Shown here: one piece after another, positions 31,235 to 42,606 of the stretch
Numbering within the stretch: position 1 is the first letter of the stretch
How the letters are laid out: the number at the start of each line of letters is the position of its first letter
NCBI GenBank assembly: GCA_017311185.1
Contig: JAESUZ010000443.1
Coordinates: 372,001-436,000 of the forward strand
DNA length: 64,000 nucleotides
Reading direction: 5' to 3'
Source: Proteles cristata cristata
Lineage: Eukaryota; Chordata; Mammalia; Carnivora; Hyaenidae
Translations under genes and position numbers: made by a program
Notes under the pieces: model-generated
What the model was told of the DNA's origin: nothing
The model's database searches: none
The model's input: only the letters and a program-made list of their open reading frames with translations

Positions 31235-31960
31235 GAAATGGGTGACTCTTGACTGTGTATCTCCAACTCCAGCTCCTCTCCTGGCCCACTGGACATCCCC
31301 ATTTGGATATGACAAATGCACCTCAAATCTAACATGTTCAAAATGAAATCACCCTCCTCTTCTCAAACCTGCTCGTTCTATATTCCTTACGGCAAATGGC
31401 TCCACTGTCTGCCCACAGTCACCAAGATCTACCCAGGGAACGTGCTTGGCTGCTCTCTCCTTTTATCTCTACCTCCAATTGGTAGACGCATACATTGCTA
31501 TTCCTTAATGGTGGTTAATCTATTTCCTACTTCCTCACTGCCCTCTTCTAAGCCCTCAGGATTTTTAGTTGCTCTCTAGCAACAACAATCTCTTAGATGT
31601 TTTTCCCTGCCTCCAATTTTCTCACACCTCCAAGTGATATGGAATCCTTCAATGAGAGAAATATCCTAAAACACAAATCCGAAAGTTGTTCCCCTTGATG
31701 TGTCATGTTGTCTTTATGATAAAGTCTTTTTTAATGTTTATTTATTTATTTTGAGAGAGACTGAGAGAGGCAGAGGGAGAGAGATAATTCCAAGCAGGCT
31801 CCTTGCTGTCAGTGTAGAGTCCAACATGGGGCTTGATCCCACAAACCGTGAGATTATGACCTGAGCTGAAACCAAGAGTCAAATGCTTAACCATCTGAGC
31901 GGCCCAGGTGCCCTTATGATAAAGTCTTATCCCTATGGCCCACAACACTTTGAATGTCAT
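31235..31960 (+). repeat. L2 LINE, split by a SINE
   Basis: Left part 31235-31728: CTCTTGACTGTGTATCTCCAACTCC, GGACATCCCCATTTGGATATG, CACCTCAAATCTAACATGTTCAAAATGAA, CACAGTCACCAAGATCTACCC and later CTCTTCTAAGCCCTC-type blocks, ending at TTATGATAAAGTCTT. The right part resumes after the SINE with TTATGATAAAGTCTTATCCCTATGGCCCACAAC. This is the L2 ORF2/3' region in sense. Confidence 0.7.
31729..31913 (-). mobile_element. CAN SINE inside an L2
   Basis: TTAATGTTTATTTATTTATT, a GAGAGA body, TTCCAAGCAGGCTCCTTGCTG, GTGAGATTATGACCTGAGC and GAGCGGCCCAGGTGCCC give a complementary feline SINE. A perfect 15-bp duplication, TTATGATAAAGTCTT, lies at 31714-31728 and 31914-31928. Confidence 0.96.
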
Positions 31961-31989
31961 GCTTCTCAAAGGAGGCTGGGATCAAGCAG

Positions 31990-32110
31990 TATTTGGGGTT
32001 TCTCGCTGACCAGGATGTTACTGACATTTAGTGGGCAAAGGCCAGCGATGCTAAATATCCTGAATGGGAGAAGCAGTTGTACCCTAAGAGAAAGTGTCTC
32101 ATCCAGGGAC
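31990..32110 (-). repeat. hAT-Charlie MITE fragment
   Basis: GTTACTGACATTTAGTGGGCAAAGGCCAGCGATGCTAAATATCCTG resembles the CATCTAGTGGGTAGAGGCCAGGGATGCTAAACATCCTG block of a common MER-type hAT MITE. Both ends are degraded. Confidence 0.5.
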
Positions 32111-32645
32111 CAATAACTACTGAGTTGAAACACACTGGCTGAGGTTTTGGCCACTTATTCAGTCTGATTTCTACTTACTCAGACTTCTTAACGTGCTGGA
32201 ACCATCTTGAACTTCGCAGTTCTTAGGGAGGACTATTATTTTATACCTCTGTCTTTGCCTCCTCCACCCTCAGCCCTAGTCCCACTCACTAGATCCTTAA
32301 TTTGGAAACTCCTTCCTTCCTGCTTAACCTTTGAGAACTCCTCTCAGATGGTATAGGTCTGGGATTCTCTCCTTCCATTTCCCTCCCCGGCCTGGGGCTG
32401 GCGTTGAGCCTCCAAATACCTTATGCTTTCCTCTCTACTACTGGGTTTGGAGGTAGCTCACATTCCGTGGTGAGGCCTGAAGTGCAAGCCAAGTTAGTTT
32501 GTTTCTGTGTTCCCTAGCGTGGAGCTAACATGTAGTAGCTTCCTGATGATTTTTTCAAACTATAGAGTATCTTCCATTTTTTTTTTTTTTTTGTCAAGAT
32601 CTTCTAAATCTGAATATGAATACATCTGCTTGGTAAAAATTCAAG
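32111..32645. other. Unassigned unique sequence with a poly-T tract
   Basis: No exon or interspersed repeat recognised. A (T)n run lies at 32578-32592. Confidence 0.4.
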
Positions 32646-32649
32646 CAGT

Positions 32650-32965
32650 ACAAGAAAGAGACCAGGTAGCATAGTCAACCGAATTATCTGAGTTTGAATC
32701 CAGGCTTTACTGCTTAACACATCAGGAGATAATAACAGAGCACCACTGGATAGTGCTCTAGAGGCTCAAGTACCAGCTCTGTCCCCTTATTGGATACATG
32801 ACTTTGGGCAAGTTACTTAACATCTCTCTGCTTCAGTTTATAAAAGATAAACTATAAATAATGAAATCTGTGCTACATGCTTTCGGATGATTAAATAAGA
32901 TAATACATACCAAACACTTAGAATATTGCTTGGCCCAGAGTAAATACTCAGTAAATATTGATATT
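32650..32965 (+). repeat. MIR SINE (possibly two copies end to end)
   Basis: CAGGTAGCATAGTCAACC...GAGTTTGAATCCAGGC at 32665-32712 looks like a MIR 5' part. CTCTGTCCCCTTATTGGATACATGACTTTGGGCAAGTTACTTAAC...GTTTATAAAAGATAA...GGATGATTAAATAAGATAATACATACC...GGCCCAGAGTAAATACTCAGTAAATATTG is a good MIR core and 3' half. The 5' features appear twice. Confidence 0.8.
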
Positions 32966-33120
32966 ATGGTAAGTAATAGCAAGAATTTACGAAAGGGTAT
33001 ATATTAAAGTCACCAGCTTCCCTTACCAGTGACTGCCATTATTAATATTGTCTATGTATTACTCCAGACATGTTATATAGATACCCAGCATTTATGGGCT
33101 TTCAAAAACAATGGGGGGGT

Positions 33121-33338
33121 GGGGCGCCTGGGTGGCTTAGTCGGTTAAGCGTCCGACTTTCGCTTAGGTCATGATCTCGCGGTTTGTGGGTTCCAGCCCC
33201 GCGTTGGGCTCTGTGCTGACTGCCAGCTCAGAGTCTGGAGCCTATTTCAGAGTCTGTATCTCCCTCTCTCTCTGACCCTCCCCTGCTCATGCTGTCTCTC
33301 TCTCTCTCCTAGAAATAAATAAAAAATATAAAAAAAAA
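33121..33338 (+). mobile_element. Young feline CAN SINE, TTTCGCTTAGG/CTGACTGCC subfamily
   Basis: GGGGCGCCTGGGTGGCTTAGTC head, CGACTTTCGCTTAGGTCATG, B-box region GGTTCCAGCCC (one change), CTGTGCTGACTGCCAGCTC and CTCCTAGAAATAAATAAAAA. The flanks share CAATGGGG / CAATAGGG, an imperfect target duplication. Confidence 0.96.
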
Positions 33339-33490
33339 ACCAATAGGGGCAATTACACATTTTTTATTTTTCCTCATTTACACATATGATAGAGACCTGT
33401 GCCTAGTAGCATGGGTAGAGCTAACTCATTGTTTTAATGGCTTAATAGTTTAATAGTTCCATGAGTTATTTACTAGTTTCACAATTTTTT

Positions 33491-33716
33491 AAAATTTTTT
33501 AAGTGTTTTTCATTTATTTTTGAGAGTCAGAGAGAGACAGTGCGAGCAGGGGAGGGTCAGAGAGAGGGAGACACAGAATGCAAAGACAGGCTCCAGGCTC
33601 TGAGCTAGCTGTCAGCATATAGCCCGATGCGGGGCTCAAACCCACCAACCATGAGATCATGACCTGAACCAAAGTCGGACGCTTAAGCGACTGAGCCACC
33701 CAGGCACCCCAGCAGG
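33491..33716 (-). mobile_element. CAN SINE
   Basis: T-rich tail, TCATTTATTTTTGAGAGTCAG, GACAGGCTCCAGGCTCTGAGC, CATGAGATCATGACCTGAAC and ACTGAGCCACCCAGGCACC. Target duplications CTAGTTTCACAATTTTTT (33473-33490) and CTAGTTTCATAATTTTTT (33717-33734) match at 17 of 18. Confidence 0.96.
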
Positions 33717-33734
33717 CTAGTTTCATAATTTTTT

Positions 33735-35495
33735 GACCAGCTCCTCAAACTGGGGATAATTTCCAGTTGTTCACTGTTGCCATAAAAGCTTTTTGTTGAG
33801 TAAGTGCATTTATCACAGATATATATCTTTCCCTTAATGGAAGGCAATCTCAAAAACTGCAAAGGTTTTGGTCACCTGGCTTCCTCGGGGTCTCTTACAT
33901 TGCCCTATATTGATGGAGTAGAGATGCCAATGACCTGGGGTTATCTTGTCTGTCCCTTGACTCTTCCAAGCTCCCACAGGCTTTATAGTCTTTGGGATCC
34001 AGACAGCTTGAATTTTCACCAGTAAACACATCAGGTAATTGATTACTACTGCTAAAAATGATTAAAGAAGACCCTTTAGGTAATACAAACAAACTTTTTC
34101 TAATACTTCATAAAGTGGACGTGCCCATCTGGAGAACTGCAAGATGGGGTGGTAGGTGGGAAGTGTTTACAGAATAAAGAGAAAGGAACAAGGAAGTAAG
34201 TACAGAGCCCAGAGTTGGCTTAGTGTTTGGGAAGTGATCAAACATTACTGGATTGTAAACATTACTAGACATTACTGGGACATAAAGGGTGCTTACATTT
34301 TGGGTGGCTGACATGTCACTCTAGGCGGGGTGGTGCTCCTTCTTGAGCCAAGAATTTTATTTTCAATGCTGTTGTTGAAAAACAATACGGAACTATAAAC
34401 TCCGAGATGGTTGCAGCTGGACCAAAGTGGGGAGAACACGCTCCTTTATCTTTCCAGATGGGGGAAATGATTCACAACCGTCAGAAATCTGATATAAATT
34501 TTAGAAGTACATGCAATCAGTTATATAAATGATAAAACATAAATCACGGTTCTGTTTGCTCTGTGACAACTAAAAGAAATGGCTAAGTTGTCATCAGTAT
34601 AGAAAATAAATAGGAACCCGTATAATACCTAAGTGAGTCTTCCCACTCCCTCCCTCTCCTACGAATATACTCACCTTGTGCCTGTGGATGGGATTGGAAG
34701 AGTGAAGGAGGCTGGAGGCAGGCAGGAAGGACTAGATGTAAGAGATAGGCAAATGTCAGTGAGAAATTCCCCTCGGGTCCCAGTTTTGCCCAGAGCTGCT
34801 TTTGCCTCAAGCTCTACCACAGAAACTATTCAGAGAGGAGGCCAAAGAGGAGAAACTCCTTTGTGAAGCTTTACAGGGGTAGACATTTCTGAAAAGCTGA
34901 TTGTGTTTCTTACCCATCCTGCAGGCCCACCATCACCCACATCCAATCAGCACAAAGACTGAGACAATAAACCTGCTCCACAAAAGTTTCTGGAATCCAG
35001 GCTTGTCAGAGACAGACTGCCTGAAATATGCAGTTCCCTTCTGGAAGATTTGTTCCTCATGACCCCATGTTTTACTAACTGTCAATGGAGAAGCAAAGGC
35101 AGGAGTCAAGATCGTGTTCTTGGCGTCTATCTTCTGAGGATACCGTGCCGCTGCATGAGGGATTGCAGTGAGTGATAAAGAAGCATCTCCCATTGCCCTG
35201 GAGGAGCAGCTCATCATTCTAGTGTATTTTGTACGGAATCAGCCATTTTTTCCAATCAGATTTTTCCTGCTTTCATTTCTGCACAGTCAGTCAGGTTGGC
35301 TGAATGGAAAGACTAGCCCGTTCATCTGGAAATGCCAGATGTGCTTTTTCTTAAATCCTGGAATGCCTGTCACTGAACAAGGCCAACCTTCCATCTAGAA
35401 GGTTCTGCCTGGGGCGTGTGCCAGGTGTTGCACCTGGGCTACCCGCTCCTTGGACTGAAAGCCTGAGCTTTCCCCTTGGCTCTCTACTCTGCAGA
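33735..35495. other. Unassigned unique sequence
   Basis: About 1.75 kb with no recognised repeat, exon or RNA. Frames of 65-94 codons occur on both strands without domains. Confidence 0.4.
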
Positions 35496-35499
35496 GAGC

Positions 35500-35625
35500 C
35501 AGCCTGGAGTAGCAGGAAAAGGGCGAGATTTAGAGGTAGTTTCTAGCAACATTCCTTACTAGCTCTATGACTTTACTTCCCACAGTTGGCATTCAGTACA
35601 TGTTAGTTATTATTAACATATGTTA
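35500..35625 (+). repeat. Possible MIR fragment
   Basis: GGAGTAGCAGGAAAAGGGCGAGATTTAGAGG...CCTTACTAGCTCTATGACTTTACTTCCC...GTTATTATTAACATATG has the MIR TTACTAGCTGTGTGACTT landmark. Diverged. Confidence 0.45.
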
Positions 35626-35689
35626 GTGACCAAACATCCCCAGCAAATGGCACGCCTCGTCCCTTGCTTCTTACTCTGTGTCCATAGAT

Positions 35690-35835
35690 GAGCTTCATCT
35701 TCATCACCTGGGAGTTTATTAGAAATGCAGAGGCCCAGGCCTCACCCTTGAGCTGCTGTATCAGATTCTATACTTTAGCAAGACCCTCAGGAGGCTTCCA
35801 CACATGGTCAGGTCCTAGAGGCCCTGTGGTCTGGT
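35690..35835 (+). repeat. MER20/MER5-like hAT-Charlie MITE
   Basis: The core CATCTTCATCACCTGGGAGTTTATTAGAAATGCAGAGGCCCAGGCCTCACC...TATCAGATTCTATACTTTAGCAAGACCCTCAGG matches the well-known TCAGCATCACCTGGGAGCTTGTTAGAAATGCA...CAAGATCCCCAGG consensus. Confidence 0.75.
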
Positions 35836-37425
35836 TAGTGGACAATTCGCGCCTCCCTGAAAGGGCCTACCAGCCTGCTTTATTCAGAAGAACAATCTCT
35901 CCTAAAGTTTTCCTTGTGCTGAACATGTTTCCCACAGCCCCAAACTAGACCCGTGGTCACATCAAATATGGAGCTTACTTAATGGGAGCAAGAAGACAGA
36001 ACATCTGACTTTGAGTTTTCCCATCACCGTGTTTAACTCCCAATTCAGAGCTTTCTTTTTTCTGAAAAGTGTGGAGCATTATTTTTAAAAAGCCCAGCCT
36101 GAGTCACGGATAAGGCCTTGCGGTGGCTTTTTATAAGCCTTTCTCCCAAAACATTTCTTTTAAGGAAAAAAAGATTTCCTGCAGACCACCCCTGCAGAGG
36201 AATCTGCCCTCCCATCTTGCCTTTGGGGGGGTCACACACGGCATTGATGGAGCTTGTCCATGCTCCAAGCTGGGGTGCCTCCCCGCCCCCCCACCCCCCT
36301 TTGAATGAACGTCACAGGCCCTGACTATTAAATGCTTGTTTCTTTCCATTATACACGCAGGACACCAGGCCATTTGCAACAGCAGTGTTTGAGCATGACC
36401 CGCAACGCATACTTGCCGCAGGGAAGCAATCCTGCTGCTCTCAAAGACCCGGCCTCCTGGCCAGAGGCCTCCGGTTTCCATCCGTGGCACCACAGAGAGC
36501 CTGTTTAGAAACAACGAGGCTGCCTGGGCTGTGAGTTATGACGCTAACCATTGACGCAAAGAGACCTCACGCTTATTTTGGTCATAATTTTCTACTTCCC
36601 GATTTTCTCGCACCAAAAACGCCCACCGTGTAAACTTCGAGCAGGAATGCTCGTTGTCACCCTTGGTGTCCTTGACGAAGAGTTGTACAGGTACCGGCTG
36701 TGTGGGATTGCTCTGAGAGCGCTGGAGTCCAGGGAGGGGCTGGCTGTGGGCTCTGGAGTTAGAGACTTGGCAGGGATTTGGTCATTCGCAAATAATAGAA
36801 ACCCAACTCAGTCCCAGCTCGGTGTGCTCAGCCACTGGGAACAGTGCTGGGTGGCTCACAGGAGAGGAAAGGGCTGCGGAACCAGGGCGTCAGTGACGCT
36901 CGGGGAAGTCTCCATGGCTCCAGAGCTTCTCCTTTGTTCCGCACGTGTGTGCACGCGGTTGCTGGCATCTTCTATACCGCTGGAGACGATGCTGCAGGTA
37001 GCTCTTTGCCTCCTTTTTTCTGTACTGTGTCCCTAAGGAACCTGCAAATGACTAGCCTGCTTTTGTACATCCGCAACTCCACACATGGCAAGCTAAAAAT
37101 GGTTTTTACATTTTTAAAGGGTTGTAAAACGGTAAACGAAGAAGGCGATGAGACAGGACCCGATGTGGGATGCAAAGCCTAATATATTTACGATGTTGCC
37201 CTTGACAGAAAAAGTTGTCTGACTCCTGAGAGGAAGGAGACAGACTCTCAACCCCTCCACCAATTCCAGCAGAAATGTCCCCAGGAGATGTGCGCATCCT
37301 TGAGGCAGTCAAGGTGGCGAGGGAGGTCGGGAGACTCTGACTGAGCAGGCTAGAGTCATGTGACCCGGCGGGGCTGAGAGAGCAGGGAGAACACAGCTAC
37401 TGCCAAACTGCAGCCTGACCTGACA
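35836..37425. other. Unique, repeat-free stretch with relatively high CpG (36.3-37.0 kb)
   Basis: No interspersed repeat is recognised. From about 36390 to 36960 CpG dinucleotides are more frequent than in most of the window (e.g. around GACCCGCAACGCATACTTGCCGC and CTCGCACCAAAAACGCCCACCG). A C-rich tract lies at 36281-36299. The longest stop-free frame in this part (36551-37036, plus strand) begins at TTG, not ATG, shows no domain and is probably chance. A regulatory element or unannotated non-coding exon is possible. Confidence 0.4.
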
Positions 37426-37429
37426 GGAA

Positions 37430-37605
37430 GGGGGTTCACACTGTCCTGCCCTCGGGCCTCCTGCCAGTGCCTCCCGTTGGCCAAACCCAACCAGAACCAC
37501 CTGAGGGCTTGTCCTGGAGCTCAGCCTGGGGGGGACAGAGCCCAGTTCAGCTGAGTGGACCAGAAGGAGCAAATGGAGAAAATCCAGACATAAAGTGCAC
37601 AAGAG
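37430..37605. repeat. Old repeat-like fragment, family uncertain
   Basis: CTGCCAGTGCCTCCCGTTGGCCAAACCCAACCAGAACCACCTGAGGGC...GAGCAAATGGAGAAAATCCAGACATAAAG resembles a block I know from dispersed mammalian repeats, but I cannot assign the family. Confidence 0.35.
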
Positions 37606-37779
37606 AATAAGTGTGTATTCTGACTCTCCTCAGGGCTGGCCTCACGTGTTTACCACCTGCGGTCACAGAGGCCTGAGCTTGGAAGGACCCACGTTTGGTC
37701 CCACATTCTGCTGTCGCTGCCTTGAAACAAAGGGCCCTGCATTTTCATTTTGCCCTTGGCTTCACCAGTTGCAGGGCCT

Positions 37780-37950
37780 CGGCTCTATTCTTAGGACTGC
37801 GTGATCTCGACAAGTCACTTTATCTCTTATGACTTTCAGTTTCCTGATCTAGAAAATGATCTTAACAACATTTTCCTCTCAGGGTTGAAGAGCAAATGAG
37901 ATTTGTATGTAAAGGGCTGCTTGAGAGAGTGAGCCATCAACAAAGACAAT
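37780..37950 (+). repeat. MIR SINE
   Basis: GATCTCGACAAGTCACTTTATCTC, ACTTTCAGTTTCCTGATCTAGAAAATG, CTCTCAGGGTTGAAGAGCAAATGAG and GTAAAGGGCTGC follow the MIR order in plus orientation. Confidence 0.75.
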
Positions 37951-38221
37951 TTCCTTCCTTCTCCCAAAGTGCTCTTTCTCCCATTCTCCCCAGAGATGGA
38001 CTTTGGCAGCTTTGGGCAGGCAGCTCAGGAAAGAGCATGCTCTAAACGGCCAGAAGTAAATCTGGGTAACCCAACTACAAAGAATATCGGCCTTATTTCA
38101 GGCCACCAGCTGATCAGGAGGGAAGGAGGGACAGAGGAAAGGAGGGCTAATTGGCTGTTTTGGCCACTAGTCATTCAGAGATCATGGGGGCGGGGGGGGG
38201 AACCCTTCAAAATCCCCTAGC

Positions 38222-38365
38222 TCCTTTGTTTGATTTGTGAGGAAACTAAGGGCCATAAATATTGAAAAAACTGGCCAGAGGTTCACAGACATAGTACATA
38301 GCAGAGCGTGACCCCAACCCGGGATAACTAGGCCTAGTTCAGTGAGCTCTAGACTCACTCCTGTT
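38222..38365 (-). repeat. MIR SINE
   Basis: GTGAGGAAACTAAGGGCCATAAATATTG, CAGAGGTTCACAGACATAGTA and AGAGCGTGACCCCAACCCGGG...CTAGACTCACTCC correspond to the MIR complement (GAGGAAACTGAGGC...GGTCACACAGC...AACCCAGG). Confidence 0.65.
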
Positions 38366-39730
38366 AAATTAATTAAACAAGGAAGACATTAGACTGATGA
38401 GGGTCTAAAGTGAAGGTGGCCTAGATAAGCAAACCAAATATCCAAGCCTGTAAATGCCTCAAGTTTACCAAGTCGAAACACTAAAGAAGATTAGTCACAA
38501 ACAGGCGACTAGGCTTTAAGTTACAGCTGATCAATAATTTCCTTTTTCTTTTTCTTTTTTTTTTTTGCTTCTGCATGTTTTCTATATAAGCCTCCTCCCT
38601 GGCTTCCCAGCCCAGCACTCCCGACCACTTGGGGTTGGGCCTCACCCCATTCAAACAGAGAAATGCTCAAATCCCATCGTGAAATATTTAATATGCCTCA
38701 GTTTATCTTTTAACACAACATACCCATGCTCGCACCAGACACTGGACATGGTTTGACTTAACTGTAAGGCTTGGGAATTATTATCGATTTGCTGTGGCCC
38801 AAATAGTCCTTTTACAATTTGCTTTTTCTCCTCCTCACTCCTCTCCCCTTACCCCACCCCCAAATCCTCTCCCTCTTTCTTCCTCTGCACCTTCCAATTC
38901 AAAGAAACTCGGTGTTTTTTTCCTTAGGGACATGTAATAGCATCATGGGTGCCATTGACCTCAAAGTGAAGGGCCTCAGGACTCTGACAAAGCCGACAAC
39001 AGGATGCCCTGAACACGCCACAGCGCCTAATGGAATCTGCATGAAAATTTCATTTTCTCCACATAATGACTGGGTTCTAAAATATTCAATGTTTTGTGAG
39101 TCTCATTAAGGTGAAATAATTCTATTCTAACTTGAGTCATAGATTTTCTACCTGCTTCTATTCCTAAAGGCTTTTTGCAATTCTCGTCAGAGTTGGGGTT
39201 TTTTGTTTTTTTGTTTTTTAAATACAAAATTGTCTTCTAGCCCACAGAAAGCTTTAATCTGGTGAGGACAGTCTGTTTCTCCTGGCAACATCCAGGATAC
39301 TAGATGAACAGGGGTCAGCTGGGAAGTTTGAAGAGAAGCCTTGGTAATCTACAAAACAAAGCTGGGAATTCTCTGAAGAATGTTTAGCAAAGATACTACA
39401 GTTTGAAGTGAATAGGAAGGGTTTTGTTCACAGGCTCTGCCTTGCTGCTGGATTCAAAGAGTGTTCAGCCCCAGAAAAGAACATCAATGTCTTACTTGGA
39501 AATTAAACACACACACACACAAAAGGCTTCTTTACTGCCCACGTTGAGTTTTGTTTAACTGTAGGAAAGTTCATCACGCCTGAAAATATGTATTATTGCC
39601 TCTGATCCGAAGCAAGTGCTACAGAGAAACAAAGACACATTTTCTGTCTTTGGGGAAACGAATTGTCAGGGATTTTGCTTCAGAAAGATCTACAGAAGAC
39701 CCAACTGATTCTGCAAAGGGAGACCTCAAA
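38366..39730. other. Unassigned sequence with poly-pyrimidine tracts
   Basis: A T/C-rich run lies at 38540-38567 and a CT/CCC-rich run at 38821-38892. T runs occur at 39197-39220 and a short (AC)n at 39509-39520. No exon or interspersed repeat is recognised. Confidence 0.4.
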
Positions 39731-39734
39731 GTTT

Positions 39735-39990
39735 GGTCTGTGGATTGTGAGTGGGGTCGCTGGCCTTTATCCCCTAGTCTATGTTTGTGACCTCAGGCAA
39801 GGCACTTAAAGTCTTTGTACCTTTATTGTTGCATTTGAGAATCAGGGATAATACTTGCCACCTACTTACCCTCAAAGGGATATGAGAGGATTAGCCAATT
39901 AAAGTTGGCCAAAAGCGTGGAAGTCAATGGAGGGAAAAATCTATATGCCTATAAAGTATCATTATCATTCCTTCTGTCTACCTTTTCTCT
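39735..39990 (+). repeat. MIR SINE
   Basis: GTTTGTGACCTCAGGCAAGGCACTTAAAGTC, TTGAGAATCAGGGATAATACTTGCCACCTAC, GGGATATGAGAGGATTAG and the ATTATCATTCC end follow MIR in plus orientation. Confidence 0.75.
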
Positions 39991-40334
39991 CTCTCCTTTT
40001 TTGCTGTCCTTGGAGACTTGGGAGCATTACCTGAGGGTTTGCTTTCGGTGGCTGTTGCACACAATGACCATCTCCTATTAAATGACTTGTTTTAAATTGG
40101 TCCTTTCTATCCTATCAGGGAGAGGTTTCCAAAACAAAGCATCCTAGACTGACTGTCAAAAGGTCAGACCTGGCAAGGTTCCCTTTGGGTTTATCTTCAG
40201 AGTCCTATAGAGTAGAAAAATCAACCCTTTTCAGGTAAAATAGCATAATTTGGAAAAATTCACCAATTAGTGACTCAAAGCTAGTGAAGAATAAAGATAC
40301 AGTCAATGTAGGGTCCTTGTTACAATCCTAAAAG

Positions 40335-40590
40335 AAATTCACCTTTCAACCAAAACAATAATAATACTCTGTGGTTCTTACAACCACCTGTAAAATGAGT
40401 ATAACTCAACTTGGTCATATTATACTCATTTTACAGCTAAAAAAAATTGAGATTCAGGGAGCATGAGTGATTTTTTTCCAATGTATTTAGCAATGAGTGG
40501 CAAAGCCAGGACTAGACTCCAGATCTCTGTATCTTCTGGTTCGAAGGGCAATAGATTTTCCCACTACGCCTTGCTGCTCTCCTTTGACTA
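40335..40590 (-). repeat. MIR SINE
   Basis: CTCATTTTACAGCTAAAAAAAATTGAGATTCAGGGAGCATGAGTG, TAGCAATGAGTGGCAAAGCCAGGACTAGACTCCAGATCTC and CCCACTACGCCTTGCTGC give the full MIR complement. Confidence 0.8.
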
Positions 40591-40620
40591 TGGCTCAAAT
40601 GATGTTAAAAGTCCAGATAT

Positions 40621-41350
40621 TGTTGCTTTGACACTCCAATATGTGTTCTTTTTCCACACCACAAAACAACTCCAGTCTGACACTGTTTTCCTGGAGGTAG
40701 CACCAGATCCCACAACTTTAGTCCTACAAGACTATATCCCTCATTTCATATGCCAGTTGCAAGTACGGATAGTCACCGCTTTTGACAACCTACTATAGCT
40801 TGGAGGTTCCAATAACCTCCTCCTCTGGTTTGATTAATGTCCTAGAGCAGCTTACAGAACTCAGAGAAACACTTTGCTTCCTAGATTGCGAGTTTATTAT
40901 AAAAGGATGTACTACCTCGGGAAGAGCCAGGTGGCGGAGCTGCATACGGAAAGGTAGTGGGGAGGGGTGTAGAGCTTCTACATCCTTTCCAAGCATGCGG
41001 CTCTCCCTGGATCTCCCTGTGCTCAACAACAAGGAAGCTTCCTGATCCTGTCCTTTTGGGGTTTTATGGAGGTTTCAGTACACAGATATGATTGATTAAA
41101 TCTTTGGCCATTGGTGATTGAACTCAATCTCAGCCCTTCACCCCTTCCTGGAGCTGGAGGTGAAACTGAAAGTTACAACCCTCCGATCACGTGGTTTGTT
41201 ACCCTGGCAACCAGTCCCCATCCTTTACTTAGGGACTTTCCAAAAGTCACCTCATTAACAAAAGACCTTTATCGATTTCTTCACTTAGGAAATTCCATGC
41301 TAGGAACAGTAGCCAAACATATTTCTTATTATAAACTACAGAATCAGAGG
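40621..41350 (+). mobile_element. MER21-like LTR (ERVL class)
   Basis: TGTTGCTTTGACACTCCAATA starts a sequence with CTGGAGGTAGCACCAGATCCC, GCTTGGAGGTTCCAATAACCTCC, CTTACAGAACTCAGAGAAACACTTTGC, GTTTATTATAAAAGGATGTAC, TTTTGGGGTTTTATGGAGG, TGATTGATTAAATCTTTGGCCATTGG and TTACCCTGGCAACCAGTCCCC, ending near AAATATTTCTTATTATAAAC. The block order matches a eutherian LTR that I recall as MER21. Ancient; no internal sequence attached. Confidence 0.65.
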
Positions 41351-41616
41351 TATCCCTTCCTTTTCTTTGCAGACCACCTGGACATGTGTAACAGATCTAA
41401 TCTGATAAAGAACTTGTGGAAAGCCTGGAACAGAATACCTTTTCCAAGACCACTTCCTGTGTGCCATGGAATCATAGGATGCCAAAAGCTCACTCTCTAA
41501 TTCGACCCATGCTCTTGCTCTGCAGTGTCTAGAGTGTGATAAACAGTCTATTAGAAATATTTGGTAGACCCTGATGCAGAGATGGAAAATAGTTATCACT
41601 TTTAAAAAATAAAATT

Positions 41617-41822
41617 AAGAGGCGCGTGGGTGGCTCAGTCAGTTAAGCATCCAACTTCGGCTCAGGTCATGATCTCGGGGTTCATGGGCTTGAGCCCCGT
41701 ATCAGGCTCTGCGGTGACAGCTTAGAGCCTGAAGCCTGCTTCTGATTCTGTTTCTCTTTCTCTCTCTGCCCCTCTCCCACTCATGTTCTGTCTGTCTCTA
41801 TCAAAAATAAAAAATAACATTA
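41617..41822 (+). mobile_element. CAN SINE
   Basis: GAGGCGCGTGGGTGGCTCAGTC head, CTTCGGCTCAGGTCATGATC, B-box region GGCTTGAGCCC, a CT-rich body and AAAAATAAAAAATAACATT. An A-rich 13-bp duplication, AAAAAATAAAATT, lies at 41604-41616 and 41823-41835. Confidence 0.95.
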
Positions 41823-41835
41823 AAAAAAATAAAAT

Positions 41836-42606
41836 TCAACTAAGTAAACCTTGAAGGTCTTTACTCAACAATTCATGAATCAAACAGCATCCGATATAGC
41901 AGAAAGGAGTTCCATGGAGATGTATAAAATGAAAGACTTTTATAGGCAAAGAGGAGAAGGAACAAAGAAGTTATTCTAGGGAAAAAAACAGGTTAGAAGA
42001 TGGCAGGGGTCTATCAAGCAGTTTACTGAACTAGTGCTGATCAGGCAGTTCTTGATTGACTGGTTAAAGATTCTGTTTCTGGGAGAGCTGAAGCTGTAAT
42101 TAAGTTAAGTCTTGGTTTGGTCACATGGAGCTTAGCATGGACAACTCCATTTGGGGCCTGTTGTCTTGATTTTAACATCATCTTGTGGGATAATGAATGT
42201 TATGATATGCCAACCAGATCTGTCTTTCAGACCAAAGTCATTCCCCCAGATTCTGGGGAGTTCTTGGCTAAGAAATGGCAGCAGCCCAAGGGAATTGCCC
42301 CACCTAGTTCACCCTCTTTTCCTGGTGGCAAGAGTTGAGGGGTGGGTGGGGGAAGATTTGTGAAGGTACAATGTCCCTGCCTCAAGGCAGGACAATATCA
42401 AAGGACTTTTGATATCCCAGAACTCCTCTTAAAACTTGGTTGGGGCATTGTTGCAATTTCATGACAGTTCAATTTCTTCCTAGACCTAGCCTTTCCCCGC
42501 CTCTCATCTCTTATGGTTATTATTCCTGAGAGGAATCTCCCAATAAACCTGCTGCACACAATTCTAAGAATTCCAGCACCTGTTTCCTAGGGCATCTGAC
42601 CTGCTA
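41836..42606 (+). mobile_element. ERVL-type LTR preceding a decayed provirus
   Basis: Only the 3' part is confident. A polyadenylation signal AATAAA at 42542-42547 is followed by CTGCTGCACACAATTCTAAG, CACCTGTTTCCTAGGGCATC and an end at ...CTGACCTGCTACA. Directly after this comes a primer-binding-site-like TGGTACCAGAAGGGG, which fits an LTR end. Upstream, AGACTTTTATAGGC, CCATTTGGGGCCTGTTGTC and AGCAGCCCAAGGGAATTGCC look like U3 of the same or another LTR. The 5' boundary is uncertain. Confidence 0.55.

Noticed and set aside
36551..37036. Open frame of 161 codons, plus strand
   Set aside because: It begins at TTG, has no domain, repeat of known protein or convincing splice context, and lies in a CpG-rich region where stop codons are rarer. 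Kept only as a reason to check the region.
41111..41500. Open frame of 129 codons, plus strand
   Set aside because: It covers the 3' part of a MER21-like LTR and adjacent unique DNA, and no domain is seen.
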